A DNA stretch of 50,369 nt from Thermoplasmata archaeon (lineage in GTDB: Archaea > Thermoplasmatota > Thermoplasmata > Thermoplasmatales > Thermoplasmataceae). The notes under the pieces are model-generated. The model searched no databases. It was given only the letters and a program-made list of their open reading frames with translations, and was not told the origin of the DNA. Below are positions 42,032-50,369 of this stretch, in pieces. The position numbers were made by a program, and so were the translations under genes. Within the stretch, counting starts at the first letter, position 1, and each line of letters starts with the position of its first letter. The stretch is from the NCBI GenBank assembly GCA_021820565.1, contig JAKADL010000002.1, positions 1 through 50,369 of the forward strand, in the 5' to 3' direction.

Positions 42032-43591
42032 GTGTTAAAAAGCTGTTATGAATTTGCAAGGGTGAATGATGACGTTAAGAATATAAGAAGTACAGAAATT
42101 CGCTATTTATTCAAATTGCTCCCGGTTTTTCTTAAATTCAGCTCAGATAGGAAAAAATCAAGGCGGCAGGAAGAATATGATTACAGGATTGAGAAGCATG
42201 GCAGGCTGGCAGTAAACACATTCATTCAACTGGGCCCTACATTTATCAAACTTGGCCAGGTCCTATCCGCGCGACCTGACCTGCTCCCAAAAGAATATTT
42301 AAAAGCATTCTCTGATCTCCAGGATAGAGTACCTGCGGACAATTTTGCATATGCCCGCAGAATAATAGAAGAAAATGTTGGCGATCCTGACAAGGTTTTT
42401 GATGAGTTCAACGAGGATGCCATATCCGGGGCGTCTCTGGGCCAGGTTTACAGGGCAAAATACAGGGGAATAGATGCCGCTGTAAAGGTAAACCGGCATG
42501 ATATAGACAGAGTACTGAAAAGAGACCTGATTATCATAAAGAAACTTCTCGATGTATTCAAGAGATTCATAGATAATTTTCTATATATTAGCATATCCAA
42601 TGTAATTTCTGATTTTTCAGCCAGAATATATGATGAAACAAATTATCTCATAGAGGCAGATAATATCAGGAGGATAAGGGCCAATATAAAAAAATACAAT
42701 ATAATCATACCGGATGTTTTATTTGCATCAAAACAGGTTTTAATACTGACATATATAGAAGGAATAAAGGTTACCGATGTTAAAAAACTCGCTGCAAATG
42801 GGATTGACCTTCCCAGACTGGCGCATGACCTGGACATAACATTTATACGTATGCTTTTAAGAAATGATATATTCCACGCCGATCCACACCCGGGCAATAT
42901 ATCAATTGCAGCAGACGGCCGGATCATTCTCTATGATTTCGGAATGGTTGGCAAACTTGATGACGATACAAGGTTTAAACTTTTGAAGCTTTATGATGGA
43001 TTGATCAACAAGGACCCGGATACAATAATGGATTCCCTGATTCAGCTGAACGCACTGTCACCTGCTGCAAATAGAGGAATTGTAAGAAAAGGGATAGAGC
43101 TTTCCATAGCCAATCTCTCCGGTACCAATGTGGATGAAATGGATATAAGGGAGTTGCTGGCAATAGCAAATAATGTAATATTCGAGTTTCCATTCCATCT
43201 TCCCAGGGAACTGGTACTTTATATGAGGATGTCATCGCTTCTTGAGGGCATCTGCAAAACCCTTGATCCCAATTTCAAATTCGTCATCGTGCTAAGGGAT
43301 ATTCTTTATAATGAAGGCATGTTGCAGGAGCTTTACATGAAAGAATTGAATGAATTTGCACAGAAATCCATAATCTCTCTGGAAAAGGGCCTTGATGTGC
43401 TCCCTCTTCTCAAAAGGCGGCTGGAAGAACAGGAAATGCCGGCTCAGGAAAACAGAAAGCTTCCTGCTACGGTATTTCTATCAGCGATATTCATCGCCAT
43501 GGTTCTGTTTTCAAGAGCTCATCCATTGATTTCCTATATCATCATGGCAGCTGATATAGTATCTTTTATATTAATATTGAAAAATAAATAA
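42032..43591 (+). CDS. ABC1/UbiB family atypical kinase
   Basis: A 519-residue atypical kinase/ATPase. Signatures: the KxGQ motif in TFIKLGQVLSARPDLLP, the Ala-rich loop ISGASLGQVYRAKY with VKV, ETNYLIEADN, catalytic FHADPHPGNIS and the LYDFGMVG metal motif. Two C-terminal hydrophobic segments (about 476-515) make a membrane anchor. UbiB-like proteins support isoprenoid lipid or quinone biology, here likely menaquinone-type lipids. No ATG precedes the domain, so GTG at 42032 (or GTG at 42062) must start translation. Confidence 0.87.
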   Translation: MLKSCYEFARVNDDVKNIRSTEIRYLFKLLPVFLKFSSDRKKSRRQEEYDYRIEKHGRLAVNTFIQLGPTFIKLGQVLSARPDLLPKEYLKAFSDLQDRVPADNFAYARRIIEENVGDPDKVFDEFNEDAISGASLGQVYRAKYRGIDAAVKVNRHDIDRVLKRDLIIIKKLLDVFKRFIDNFLYISISNVISDFSARIYDETNYLIEADNIRRIRANIKKYNIIIPDVLFASKQVLILTYIEGIKVTDVKKLAANGIDLPRLAHDLDITFIRMLLRNDIFHADPHPGNISIAADGRIILYDFGMVGKLDDDTRFKLLKLYDGLINKDPDTIMDSLIQLNALSPAANRGIVRKGIELSIANLSGTNVDEMDIRELLAIANNVIFEFPFHLPRELVLYMRMSSLLEGICKTLDPNFKFVIVLRDILYNEGMLQELYMKELNEFAQKSIISLEKGLDVLPLLKRRLEEQEMPAQENRKLPATVFLSAIFIAMVLFSRAHPLISYIIMAADIVSFILILKNK

Positions 43592-43629
43592 TTTTCTCTG
43601 GAAATATTTTCATTCGGTTTTAAAAATAA

Positions 43630-44010
43630 TTATTCAATTTTAACTGTTTTTACATTCTTGACAGGTATTTTCAATGAAAGCACGCCATCAACATATTTTG
43701 CCGTGAAATCCTGTTCTGTGTCAACTTCAAGTGGCAATGACATTCTCTTGAAAACCTTATCTGGCCTCTGATTTTCGAATACAGTTCCATCGGGTTTTAT
43801 TTCTCTGTCTGCCCTGATGACTATTGCATTCTTTTCAAGTGTAACCTTTATATCATTTCTGTCAAATCCCGGAAGATCTGCATCAATTCCAATGTAACCA
43901 TTGTCTTCATACATTGTTACCGGCGGATACATGTAACTCATTATCTCCCTGGCCCTGTTGTTGATATTCTTCATAAACTCATCAGAGTAATATTTTAACG
44001 GTCTGTACAT
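43630..44010 (-). CDS. Small heat-shock protein (Hsp20/alpha-crystallin)
   Basis: A 126-residue chaperone. The alpha-crystallin domain (about 35-126) carries VTMYEDNGYIGIDADLPGFDRNDIKVTLE, VIRADRE, and the A-x-x-x-n-GVLsL signature as AKYVDGVLSLKIP. The N-terminal arm is short and the C-terminal extension is minimal; no clear IXI motif is present (VKIE ends the protein). Holding unfolding proteins at high temperature or acid is the known family role. It is monocistronic; a TATA-like AATTTATATTT lies upstream. Confidence 0.9.
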   Translation of the reverse strand: MYRPLKYYSDEFMKNINNRAREIMSYMYPPVTMYEDNGYIGIDADLPGFDRNDIKVTLEKNAIVIRADREIKPDGTVFENQRPDKVFKRMSLPLEVDTEQDFTAKYVDGVLSLKIPVKNVKTVKIE

Positions 44011-44122
44011 ATTTCAAATATAAATTATGAGTACTAAAAGTTTACGTTAACGCCTGGCATACAGTTTTTTTTAGTTCATGGGAAAAGGAAAACTGTAATA
44101 ATTGCCATTTTTACTCATTATT

Positions 44123-45049
44123 CTAGTACTCCTGTTGCCGGCTTTTTATCTTACGTAAATTATTACTATTCTTTCCCAGTATCTCTTCCGCCAGGGTATA
44201 GGGGTCTTCATCCAGAGAATTATCTCCATATTCTATGCCATCCACATAGTCCGAATATTCATCATAAATAGCTTCCATGACGACCATTTTAAGTTTTCTG
44301 TAATATTTCTCACGTGGATTCTTATTCTTAATTTCCAGTATATTTTTTACCAGCTCATCATAGTTTTCCCCTGTAAGTGAGTTAACTCCTATGACCGGAG
44401 TTTCAAGTTTATTGCTCATGTTGAGAGATTCCCTTATATCCTTTATCGCCAGATATGACCCTTCACGATCGATTTTGTTAATTACAAAGATATCTCCTAT
44501 TTCCATTATACCGGATTTTATTGCCTGTATTTCATCCCCGAGGCCGGGTGCAAGAAATACACATGTCACATCTGCAATATTCATGATGTCAATATCTGCC
44601 TGGCCGGATCCAACGGTCTCCAGTATTATGTAATCATTGCCTGCGGCTTCCAGCACCTTTATAATATCCCAGGTGTATTCTGACAGGCCACCGTTGTAAA
44701 GCCTGTTGGATGTGCTCCTCATATATATCCCCTTGCTGCTCAGGGCTGCCTGCATTCTTATCCTGTTTCCCAGTATAGCACCACCAGAAAACGGGCTTGC
44801 CGGGTCTATTGCAAGGACTGCAACCTTTCCATGGACAGCGAGCGATGGAGCAAGGTTTGCTATTGCAGTACTTTTGCCAACACCCGGTGGTCCGGTAATC
44901 CCTATAATCTTTGCACTGCCGTATCTGTATATCCTGCTGATTATATCCTTTCTGACTTTATAGCCAGAATTTTCTATCAGGGATATGGATCTGGCTATTG
45001 CCCTGTAATCCCCTCTCAATATGCCCTGTACCAGGATTTCAGTATTCAT
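44123..45049 (-). CDS. meaB: MeaB/ArgK-type GTPase chaperone of methylmalonyl-CoA mutase
   Basis: A 308-residue P-loop GTPase: GITGPPGVGKSTAIAN (Walker A), LAIDPASPFSGGAILGNRIRM, the Walker B region IILETVGSGQADID, and NKIDR for guanine. MeaB gates loading of adenosylcobalamin onto methylmalonyl-CoA mutase and protects the enzyme. The gene overlaps the end of the cobalamin-binding subunit by 11 bases, confirming the operon mutase large subunit, small subunit, MeaB. Confidence 0.94.
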   Translation of the reverse strand: MNTEILVQGILRGDYRAIARSISLIENSGYKVRKDIISRIYRYGSAKIIGITGPPGVGKSTAIANLAPSLAVHGKVAVLAIDPASPFSGGAILGNRIRMQAALSSKGIYMRSTSNRLYNGGLSEYTWDIIKVLEAAGNDYIILETVGSGQADIDIMNIADVTCVFLAPGLGDEIQAIKSGIMEIGDIFVINKIDREGSYLAIKDIRESLNMSNKLETPVIGVNSLTGENYDELVKNILEIKNKNPREKYYRKLKMVVMEAIYDEYSDYVDGIEYGDNSLDEDPYTLAEEILGKNSNNLRKIKSRQQEY

Positions 45050-45485
45050 TCGCTCTCAATTTCCTTATTTCCCCGGCTCTTGCCCTTACATGATCTATTA
45101 TAACGTTGAGGGGAGTTCCCGGACCAAAGTTTCCAGTTATTCCCATTTTCTCAAGTGCGGGTTTATCCTCATCAGGTATAATTCCACCCCCGACCACTGC
45201 GATATCATTAACTCCCTTTTTCCTGAGTATTTCCATAACATTTCTGAATGCTGTCATATGTGCTCCATTCAAAAGGCTAAGGGCTATCACATCCACATCC
45301 TCGTTTATGGCTGTATCGACTACTTCCTCCGGAGTTGGCAAAAGGCCAGCATAGATGACATCCATTCCTGCATCCCTGAACGCCTTTGCCAGGACAAATA
45401 TGCCACGATCGTGCCCATCTATTGCAGGTTTTGCCAGCAGAACCTTTACAGGCGCTTCAGTATATTTTTGGTTCTTTCCATTCAC
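45039..45485 (-). CDS. Methylmalonyl-CoA mutase, cobalamin-binding subunit
   Basis: A 148-residue B12-binding domain: KVLLAKPAIDGHDRGIFVLAKAF has the DxHxxG cobalamin ligand motif, followed by VIYAGLLPTPEEVV, VIALSLLNGAHM and VVGGGIIPDED. In this organism the B12 domain is a separate polypeptide, as in other archaeal two-part mutases. Its ATG overlaps the end of the large subunit gene by 29 bases, giving coupled translation. Confidence 0.94.
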   Translation of the reverse strand: MNGKNQKYTEAPVKVLLAKPAIDGHDRGIFVLAKAFRDAGMDVIYAGLLPTPEEVVDTAINEDVDVIALSLLNGAHMTAFRNVMEILRKKGVNDIAVVGGGIIPDEDKPALEKMGITGNFGPGTPLNVIIDHVRARAGEIRKLRANEY

Positions 45486-47160
45486 CGAATATCTCCCTCC
45501 CTACATTTGATATTTCTTCCAGTGTGCAGTAATTTCTTACGCATTCCATTATATATGGCATGAGGTTTATGCTATCATCCTCCATTGCCTTATGCAGATT
45601 CTCGAGGGATCTGGAAACCTTCGATTCATCCCTCTTCTTCTTGATACCCTCCAGGCTCCTGATCTGTCCATTCTCGGCCACATCAGTAATTTTCAAAGTG
45701 TTTATGGGTTTTTCATCTTTGTCAACATATTTGTTCACTCCGACAATTATGTCATCCTCTCTTTCTATTCTGAGCTGTTTTTTATAGGAGGTGTCGGCTA
45801 TTTCCTTCTGTAGATACCCTGCCTTTACTGCGTTGAGTATTCCCCCCATCTTCTCAATTTCTGAGAAATATTTGTATGCCTCAATTTCCATTTCGCATGT
45901 TAGCCTTTCAAGGTAATAGGATCCGCCGAGGGGATCTATAACATCTGTTATCCCCGTTTCCTCTGCTATTATCTGCTGCGTCCTCAGCGCAACTTTAACG
46001 GCATCATCAGTGGGAAGTGCCCATGCTTCATCATAAGAATTGGTATGCAGGCTCTGGGTGCCTCCCAGTACAGCTGCCATGGCCTCTATTGTTGTTCTGA
46101 CTATGTTGTTCAGTGGCTGCTGCCATGTAAGTGTGTAACCGGATGTCTGTGTGTGGAATTTTAATGCCATGCTTTTCGGATTCTTTGCATGGTATTTTTC
46201 CTTAAGCACCGTTGCCCATATGCGTCTTGCTGCCCTGAATTTGGCAATTTCCTCGAAGAAGTTAATGGAGGAATTGAAGAAAAATGATGTTCTCGGTGCA
46301 AAATCATCCACATTGAGTCCTGCATTTATGCCCATCTCAATATAGTAAAACCCATCAGCAAGTGTGAAAGCAAGCTCCTGGACTGCGCTGGATCCTGCTT
46401 CTCTTATATGATATCCGGAGACACTTATATAATTCCATTTGGGAACATGTTCGGTTGAATAGGTCAGCATATCCCTGATCAGCCTCAGATGCGCTTCCGG
46501 CGGGTACATCCATTCTTTCTGTGCTATGTATTCTTTGAGTATATCAGCCTGTACTGTTCCTGAAATTTTATCCAGTGGTGTGCCATTCTTTTCTGCGAGT
46601 ACGAAGTACATTGCAGTAAGTATTGCTGCAGGGGCATTTATCGTCATGGATGTGCTTACCTTTGCGAGGTCTATGCCATCGAATATTCTTTCCATGTCAT
46701 GTAGCGATGAAACATTAACACCGCATTTCCCTACTTCGCCCTCAGCTCTTTTGCTATCGCAGTCATACCCATAAAGCGTGGGCATATCAAAGGCAATGCT
46801 CAGACCGGTTTCGCCATTTTCAATTAAATATTTTAGTCTTTTATTGGTATCGTCAGGTGTACCAAAGCCAGAGAACATACGCATGGTCCAGTTCCTTCCC
46901 CTGTACATGTTTGGATATATTCCACGTGTGAACGGGTATTCACCGGGATTGCCGATACGGCTCTCAGCATCGACAGGCAAATCACCGGCCATGTAGAGAT
47001 CCTTAATCAGCATTGATGATGAATTTTCCCTGGGTTTGTCGGTATAACCGGTCTTTTTATTCCAGGGATCCAAAACATCTTTTTTCCACTTTTCATAATT
47101 TTTATCTTCACTGAATGATTGCATTATTTCCTTTGCCTTCATATCCCAGAAGTTATCCAT
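45457..47160 (-). CDS. Methylmalonyl-CoA mutase, catalytic (large) subunit
   Basis: A 567-residue TIM-barrel subunit that interconverts methylmalonyl-CoA and succinyl-CoA using B12. Signatures: YPFTRGIYPNMYRGRNWTMR, GLSIAFDMPTLYGYDCD, SMTINAPAAILTAMY, FHTQTSGYTLTWQQPLNN and the C-terminal TDVIDPLGGSYYLE. The B12 domain is absent and supplied by the next gene. It is the first gene of the three-gene operon. Role: propionate, odd-chain and branched amino-acid carbon entering the TCA cycle. No epimerase or carboxylase lies nearby. Confidence 0.95.
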   Translation of the reverse strand: MDNFWDMKAKEIMQSFSEDKNYEKWKKDVLDPWNKKTGYTDKPRENSSSMLIKDLYMAGDLPVDAESRIGNPGEYPFTRGIYPNMYRGRNWTMRMFSGFGTPDDTNKRLKYLIENGETGLSIAFDMPTLYGYDCDSKRAEGEVGKCGVNVSSLHDMERIFDGIDLAKVSTSMTINAPAAILTAMYFVLAEKNGTPLDKISGTVQADILKEYIAQKEWMYPPEAHLRLIRDMLTYSTEHVPKWNYISVSGYHIREAGSSAVQELAFTLADGFYYIEMGINAGLNVDDFAPRTSFFFNSSINFFEEIAKFRAARRIWATVLKEKYHAKNPKSMALKFHTQTSGYTLTWQQPLNNIVRTTIEAMAAVLGGTQSLHTNSYDEAWALPTDDAVKVALRTQQIIAEETGITDVIDPLGGSYYLERLTCEMEIEAYKYFSEIEKMGGILNAVKAGYLQKEIADTSYKKQLRIEREDDIIVGVNKYVDKDEKPINTLKITDVAENGQIRSLEGIKKKRDESKVSRSLENLHKAMEDDSINLMPYIMECVRNYCTLEEISNVGREIFGEWKEPKIY

Positions 47161-47220
47161 AAGAACTTAATAGCTAAAAGCATTAATATTTTTCTTATGG
47201 GGATATAGTGGGCTTTCCAG

Positions 47221-47961
47221 TCAATGGACATTGGTAGATAAAGAATCCACCCTATTGGTAATAAATCCGTTTAATCCAGCCTGCCTTATTTTTTCTGCAT
47301 TTTGAACACTATCTACCGTCCATGGCAATACGCAGAAGCCCTTATTGTGTATTTTTATAAATTTATCAATATATTCCTGTTTGAATTCAGGGAGGTACAA
47401 TGTAACATCCATAGATCTTAAATCATCGCAATCTATTTTACCCATATACTTTTCCGAATGATTGTCATAATCAAGGCCGAGCATAATAGTTTCATTAAAT
47501 TCCCTTGCCTTTCGTATAGCAAAGGGGTCAAATGATATAATGCATACATGATTTTCCATCCCTGCTTCCTTAACAGTATCAAGAGTATACCTTGGGAGGT
47601 CATTCTTAATAATATAGCCATCGTCATGTACAGTTTTTAACTCAACAAGAAAATACTTTTCCCTGAAAGCTTCCAGCAAATCCTTTAATTTGGGAATTTT
47701 CTGGTCCCCAATCCGTACCCCTTCAATTTCACTGGATGTCATGCTCTCTATTTCTCTATTGATCGAAGCAAGTCTTTCCAGATTAAAATCATGTATGACG
47801 AATACTTCATTATCTCTGCTTAAATGTACATCGAGTTCGACCACATCCGTAAATCTGAATGCGTTTTGAAACGATTCCATAGTATTTTCAGGATATTTTG
47901 AAGGAAGTCCCCTGTGGCCCACCGCAGTGAAGTTTGATTTTATGTACTCATATATATTCAT
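47221..47961 (-). CDS. Glycerophosphodiester phosphodiesterase family protein
   Basis: A 246-residue TIM-barrel enzyme. The N-terminal AVGHRGLPSKYPENTMESFQNA carries the catalytic HRG and ENT motifs; VELDVHLSRDNEVFVIHDFNLERLA gives the ExD metal residues and the second His; the C-terminal CVLPWTVDS closes the barrel. It hydrolyses glycerophosphodiesters to glycerol phosphate, or related lipids. There is no signal peptide, so it acts in the cytoplasm. It stands alone, followed by mobile-element debris. Confidence 0.92.
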   Translation of the reverse strand: MNIYEYIKSNFTAVGHRGLPSKYPENTMESFQNAFRFTDVVELDVHLSRDNEVFVIHDFNLERLASINREIESMTSSEIEGVRIGDQKIPKLKDLLEAFREKYFLVELKTVHDDGYIIKNDLPRYTLDTVKEAGMENHVCIISFDPFAIRKAREFNETIMLGLDYDNHSEKYMGKIDCDDLRSMDVTLYLPEFKQEYIDKFIKIHNKGFCVLPWTVDSVQNAEKIRQAGLNGFITNRVDSLSTNVH

Positions 47962-48162
47962 TGCCAGTAATTTATCACAATATTATAAAAATATTGTTTT
48001 CCATATTATGTAGGATATTCAAAAACGTGCTGCAAAAAATTTATTTTCTTCAGAATAAAAATCACATTTCTTGCAAATCTACATAAAATATTATCTATGA
48101 AAAAAGGAGCAATGCAATTTAGCCATTTAACGTTATTAATACCTTTCAGTTAAAAATATAAT

Positions 48163-48483
48163 TTAAAAATCGAACTTCTTAATAATTTTTTCATCATAAT
48201 AACTGGCATATGTATATTTTCTGAGCAGTGGATAATAATTTAAATTAAATTTCCTCAATATTTCTCTTACTTCCTTAGAAGAATATGTCACATCAAATTC
48301 CTCTTCTATATATTTCTGGATTTCCCGCACGGTACAAACTTTTTTCTCCTCTATGCAGTTTTTCAATGTGCACATCTGATTTTCATGCAATTTGCTGGGT
48401 CTACCCATGTATGTTCTCACTATTACATTCTTATTCTCCTCATCCTCAACTGAATTTACAGCCTGTAATTTACTTTGTACCAT
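48163..48483 (-). CDS. Stand-alone IS630-type helix-turn-helix protein
   Basis: About 106 residues if started at the ATG at 48483 (MVQSKLQAVN), which has a GGGTGA site just upstream; the ORF track extends upstream to 48552. The fold reads as GRPSKLHENQMCTLKNCI, then TVREIQKYIEEEF and VREILRKFNLNYY, i.e. the two-part helix-turn-helix/winged-helix of IS630 transposases. The DDE catalytic domain is missing: the gene ends after KIIKKFDF. It is either a transposase remnant or a domesticated DNA-binding protein. The palindrome over its promoter favours a regulated, living gene. Confidence 0.65.
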   Translation of the reverse strand: MVQSKLQAVNSVEDEENKNVIVRTYMGRPSKLHENQMCTLKNCIEEKKVCTVREIQKYIEEEFDVTYSSKEVREILRKFNLNYYPLLRKYTYASYYDEKIIKKFDF

Positions 48484-48513
48484 ACTTTCACCCTGTAATT
48501 CGTATATACATTT

Positions 48514-48529
48514 AACGTATAAATACGTT
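48514..48529. promoter_or_regulatory. Palindrome overlapping the TATA box of the IS630-type HTH gene
   Basis: AACGTAT-AA-ATACGTT is a perfect 7+7 bp inverted repeat with a two-base centre. It contains the likely TATA element (TATTTATA on the minus strand), about 35-40 nt before the start codon, so a bound protein would block the promoter. Self-repression by the adjacent HTH protein is plausible. Confidence 0.5.
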
Positions 48530-48765
48530 ATTATTATTGTATAAAAAATCAAAAAAAAACGAAAAATACTATATTTTGTTAGATTTCATAATATAACCAC
48601 AAGATTTCAAAATTTCACCAGAAATTTACCACCTACTGAACATTGAGGTCGAATACAGTCAAATTTACTACAGAATACGAATTTATAATTGCAATTTCGC
48701 ATTTATGATATAATTTGGAATTTATTATATTCTAAATCAGTGATTAATAAATTATAATGATAGCA

Positions 48766-49754
48766 TGTCCAAACATACGTCAACTCACGATATGCATTAT
48801 CTTCCTCCCAGGCATTCCTGCAATTTTATCAGACATTACAATGCAGTTGTATGCTACTATAATTTCACCTATTGCAGTATCATAATTCCTGTGTTTAACA
48901 TACCATATATGTTCCATTCCCAGTATTTCTTTAAGAATGGAAAATGTCCTCTCTATCTCCCATCTTAATTTATACCCGGAAGATTCTCTTTTTCTTAATT
49001 CTATTCCTATTTTCCTGTTAACTGCTAATCTTTCCTCAACTATCCCCCTTCTCCTGTTGGTATCTATTACAGGAACAGAATGTGAATTCTCGAATATGTA
49101 ATCATAAATATCAGATGAATCATACGCCGCATCCATTAAGATATAATTATAATCCCTTACTGAATCAATCATCTCAAATGCCATGTTCTTGTCATATACT
49201 GATGCAGTAGTTATCTTCCATTCCTGTATAGACAGTGAATCTATATCAATAGAAGCATGCATTTTCCTTCCATACTCATAGCCCATTGTGCTGTAACCCC
49301 ATGAACTTTCAGGGTCTTTGTATTTCTTAGATTTTCTTCTCCTCTGTGCTGTGGCATCTTTGCATGTCTTCACAATGGAAGAATCTATAGCTGCATTATC
49401 ATTCTCTGGATTTATTATATCTACTATTGCTGAATTTATATAGTGCCAGTCTATTCTTAGAGACCTGTAAGATAAAGTCCTGAAATCAGGTATACCAGTA
49501 ATATCCAATAGTTCCATGAATTCTCTATGGTTATTGAAGAAGTATTTCGATGACCTGTATGATATTCCATATATTCTCAGAATTACAATGATCTTAACAA
49601 TCAGGGAAGTTGGATACTTCCTTGCCCTATCTTCCGTAACTATTTTATCCAACCTTTCCATAATTAATGGGATTTGGTTCGCTGCCATATCCCAATAATG
49701 TTTTTCAAATTAATAAATATGACAATTGTCGAACAATTTAGGAAAGTTTGGACA
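48766..49754 (-). mobile_element. IS5-like insertion sequence, complete
   Basis: A 989-bp element with inverted ends TGTCCAAAC (48766-48774) and GTTTGGACA (49746-49754); matching the two ends inward gives 14 of 18 identical bases. One transposase gene fills nearly all of it. No clear target-site duplication is seen next to the ends. The right end abuts a truncated IS256-type transposase, so it sits in or at the edge of another mobile element. Confidence 0.8.
48780..49688 (-). CDS. IS5-like DDE transposase
   Basis: A 302-residue transposase. The N-terminal helices (YPTSLIVKIIVILRIYGISYRSSKYF) bind DNA; the RNase H-like catalytic part has its three acidic residues in NAAIDSSIVK, YILMDAAYDSS and LRWEIERTFSILKE, the last with the R...E..F..LK signature of IS5-type enzymes. 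Unbroken and full length, with the family's characteristic spacing, so it may be active. It fills the element between its inverted repeats. Confidence 0.88.
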   Translation of the reverse strand: MAANQIPLIMERLDKIVTEDRARKYPTSLIVKIIVILRIYGISYRSSKYFFNNHREFMELLDITGIPDFRTLSYRSLRIDWHYINSAIVDIINPENDNAAIDSSIVKTCKDATAQRRRKSKKYKDPESSWGYSTMGYEYGRKMHASIDIDSLSIQEWKITTASVYDKNMAFEMIDSVRDYNYILMDAAYDSSDIYDYIFENSHSVPVIDTNRRRGIVEERLAVNRKIGIELRKRESSGYKLRWEIERTFSILKEILGMEHIWYVKHRNYDTAIGEIIVAYNCIVMSDKIAGMPGRKIMHIVS

Positions 49755-50369
49755 CTCTATAGTATATTTATGCATAGATGCTGCTTACTTCAAGATAAGG
49801 GAGAATGGCAAATACAAATCAATGGCACTCTATATATCAATAGGTGTAAACAGCAGGGGTATAAGGCAGATCATATCCATGGACATATACAATTCAAAGG
49901 ATGAAATGGACTGGAGCAACTTCTTCTATAAGTTACAGGAAAGGGGACTGTCTGGAGTTGAATTGGTAATATCAGATGGCCATAAGGGAATAATGAAGGC
50001 AGTGGAAGAATCATTCCCCGGTTCACTGTGGCAGTACTGCCATTTCCATTTCTTAAAGAATCTAAGGAAAACTATGAATAAGGACCAGTGGAAGAGCATT
50101 TCAAGAATAGTATCAGAATCATTGATGGATGAATCACTGTTCACTGTTGCTGTTAAGAGAATGGAGGAAATGAAACTGGATAGAGCAATAGATATGTTCT
50201 ATAAATGGTATGATTCCTTGTATTCATACACATCATTCCCTGAACAGCATTACAGGAAAATACATACAAACAATGTAACAGAGAGATTCAACAAGGAGTT
50301 GAAGAGAAGGACAAGGAAGATAGGTGCATTTCCAAACAATGAATCATTATTGAGGCTGGTTGTTTCAAT
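49755..50369 (+). pseudogene. IS256/Mutator-type transposase, 5'-truncated, runs off the window
   Basis: An open plus-strand frame starts exactly at the end of the IS5-like element and stays open to the window edge, so the ORF track misses it. It reads VYLCIDAAYFKIRENGKYK, ELVISDGHKGIMKA, WQYCHFHFLKNLR and NNVTERFNKELKRRTRKIG, which are the two Asp, the CxxH and the Glu regions of IS256 transposases. The N-terminal DNA-binding part, about 150 residues in this family, is missing, and the sequence left of the IS5-like element does not supply it. The gene was probably cut by the insertion together with a deletion. Confidence 0.85.

Noticed and set aside
45021-45563. 180-residue plus-strand ORF
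   Set aside because: Antisense to the methylmalonyl-CoA mutase genes; composition looks like a shadow frame.
48755-49765. Target-site duplication of the IS5-like element
   Set aside because: The bases next to the two ends (GATAGCA and CTCTATAG) do not form a convincing direct repeat.

Overview
The window reads as a chromosome segment of a thermoacidophilic archaeon of the order Thermoplasmatales. Ferroplasma or Acidiplasma fits best, but the genus is an inference from gene content and low GC. The evidence is a bacterial HU-type histone (HTa), archaeal DnaG, aIF2 gamma, eS6, a fused Kae1-Bud32 protein, a COG1395-type regulator and AT-rich archaeal promoters. In many genes the TATA box is centred about 26 nt before the start codon, which implies leaderless mRNAs.

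Region 1 (1 to about 10,200) looks like an integrated plasmid-like element. A minus-strand operon with overlapping or abutting genes runs from a small ribbon-helix-helix (RHH) repressor through a PrimPol-SF3 helicase replication protein, three small proteins (one with a zinc ribbon, one with an Hfq/Sm-like domain) and off the left edge. A divergent gene encodes a 387-residue protein with an RHH-like N-terminus. Next comes about 2 kb of non-coding, AT-rich, repeat-filled DNA, holding iteron-like TGCGAAAATC sites and a second family built on TTATAACG/CGTTATAA inverted repeats. This is my best candidate for a replication origin and control region. After it lie three small, mostly membrane proteins and a tyrosine integrase with a zinc-ribbon tail, broken by one in-frame TAA.

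Region 2 (10,200 to 47,960) is ordinary chromosomal housekeeping: thrS, gcvH, rlmE; a serine module (ACT-domain regulator divergent from serA and a class V aminotransferase); alaX; a two-domain glutaredoxin-like protein; tRNA-Thr(TGT); an FAD amine oxidase; a shikimate-pathway aroD; a MarC membrane protein; dnaG overlapping a Lon-like AAA+ ATPase; an endonuclease IV-like gene; speE; the HTa histone; kae1-bud32; an ITPase; a candidate structured RNA or leader before rps6e and aIF2 gamma; rmuC; a sphingosine-phosphate-lyase-like enzyme next to an FGGY kinase; an MFS transporter; a secreted phosphoesterase; an ABC1/UbiB kinase; Hsp20; a methylmalonyl-CoA mutase operon with its MeaB chaperone; and a GDPD phosphodiesterase.

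Region 3 (48,000 to the end) is mobile-element debris: a stand-alone IS630-type helix-turn-helix protein with a palindrome over its own promoter, a complete IS5-like insertion sequence with inverted ends, and a 5'-truncated IS256/Mutator transposase that starts exactly where the IS5-like element ends and runs off the window.

The most promising undescribed material is the plasmid-like element of region 1 and the structured RNA/leader in front of rps6e.
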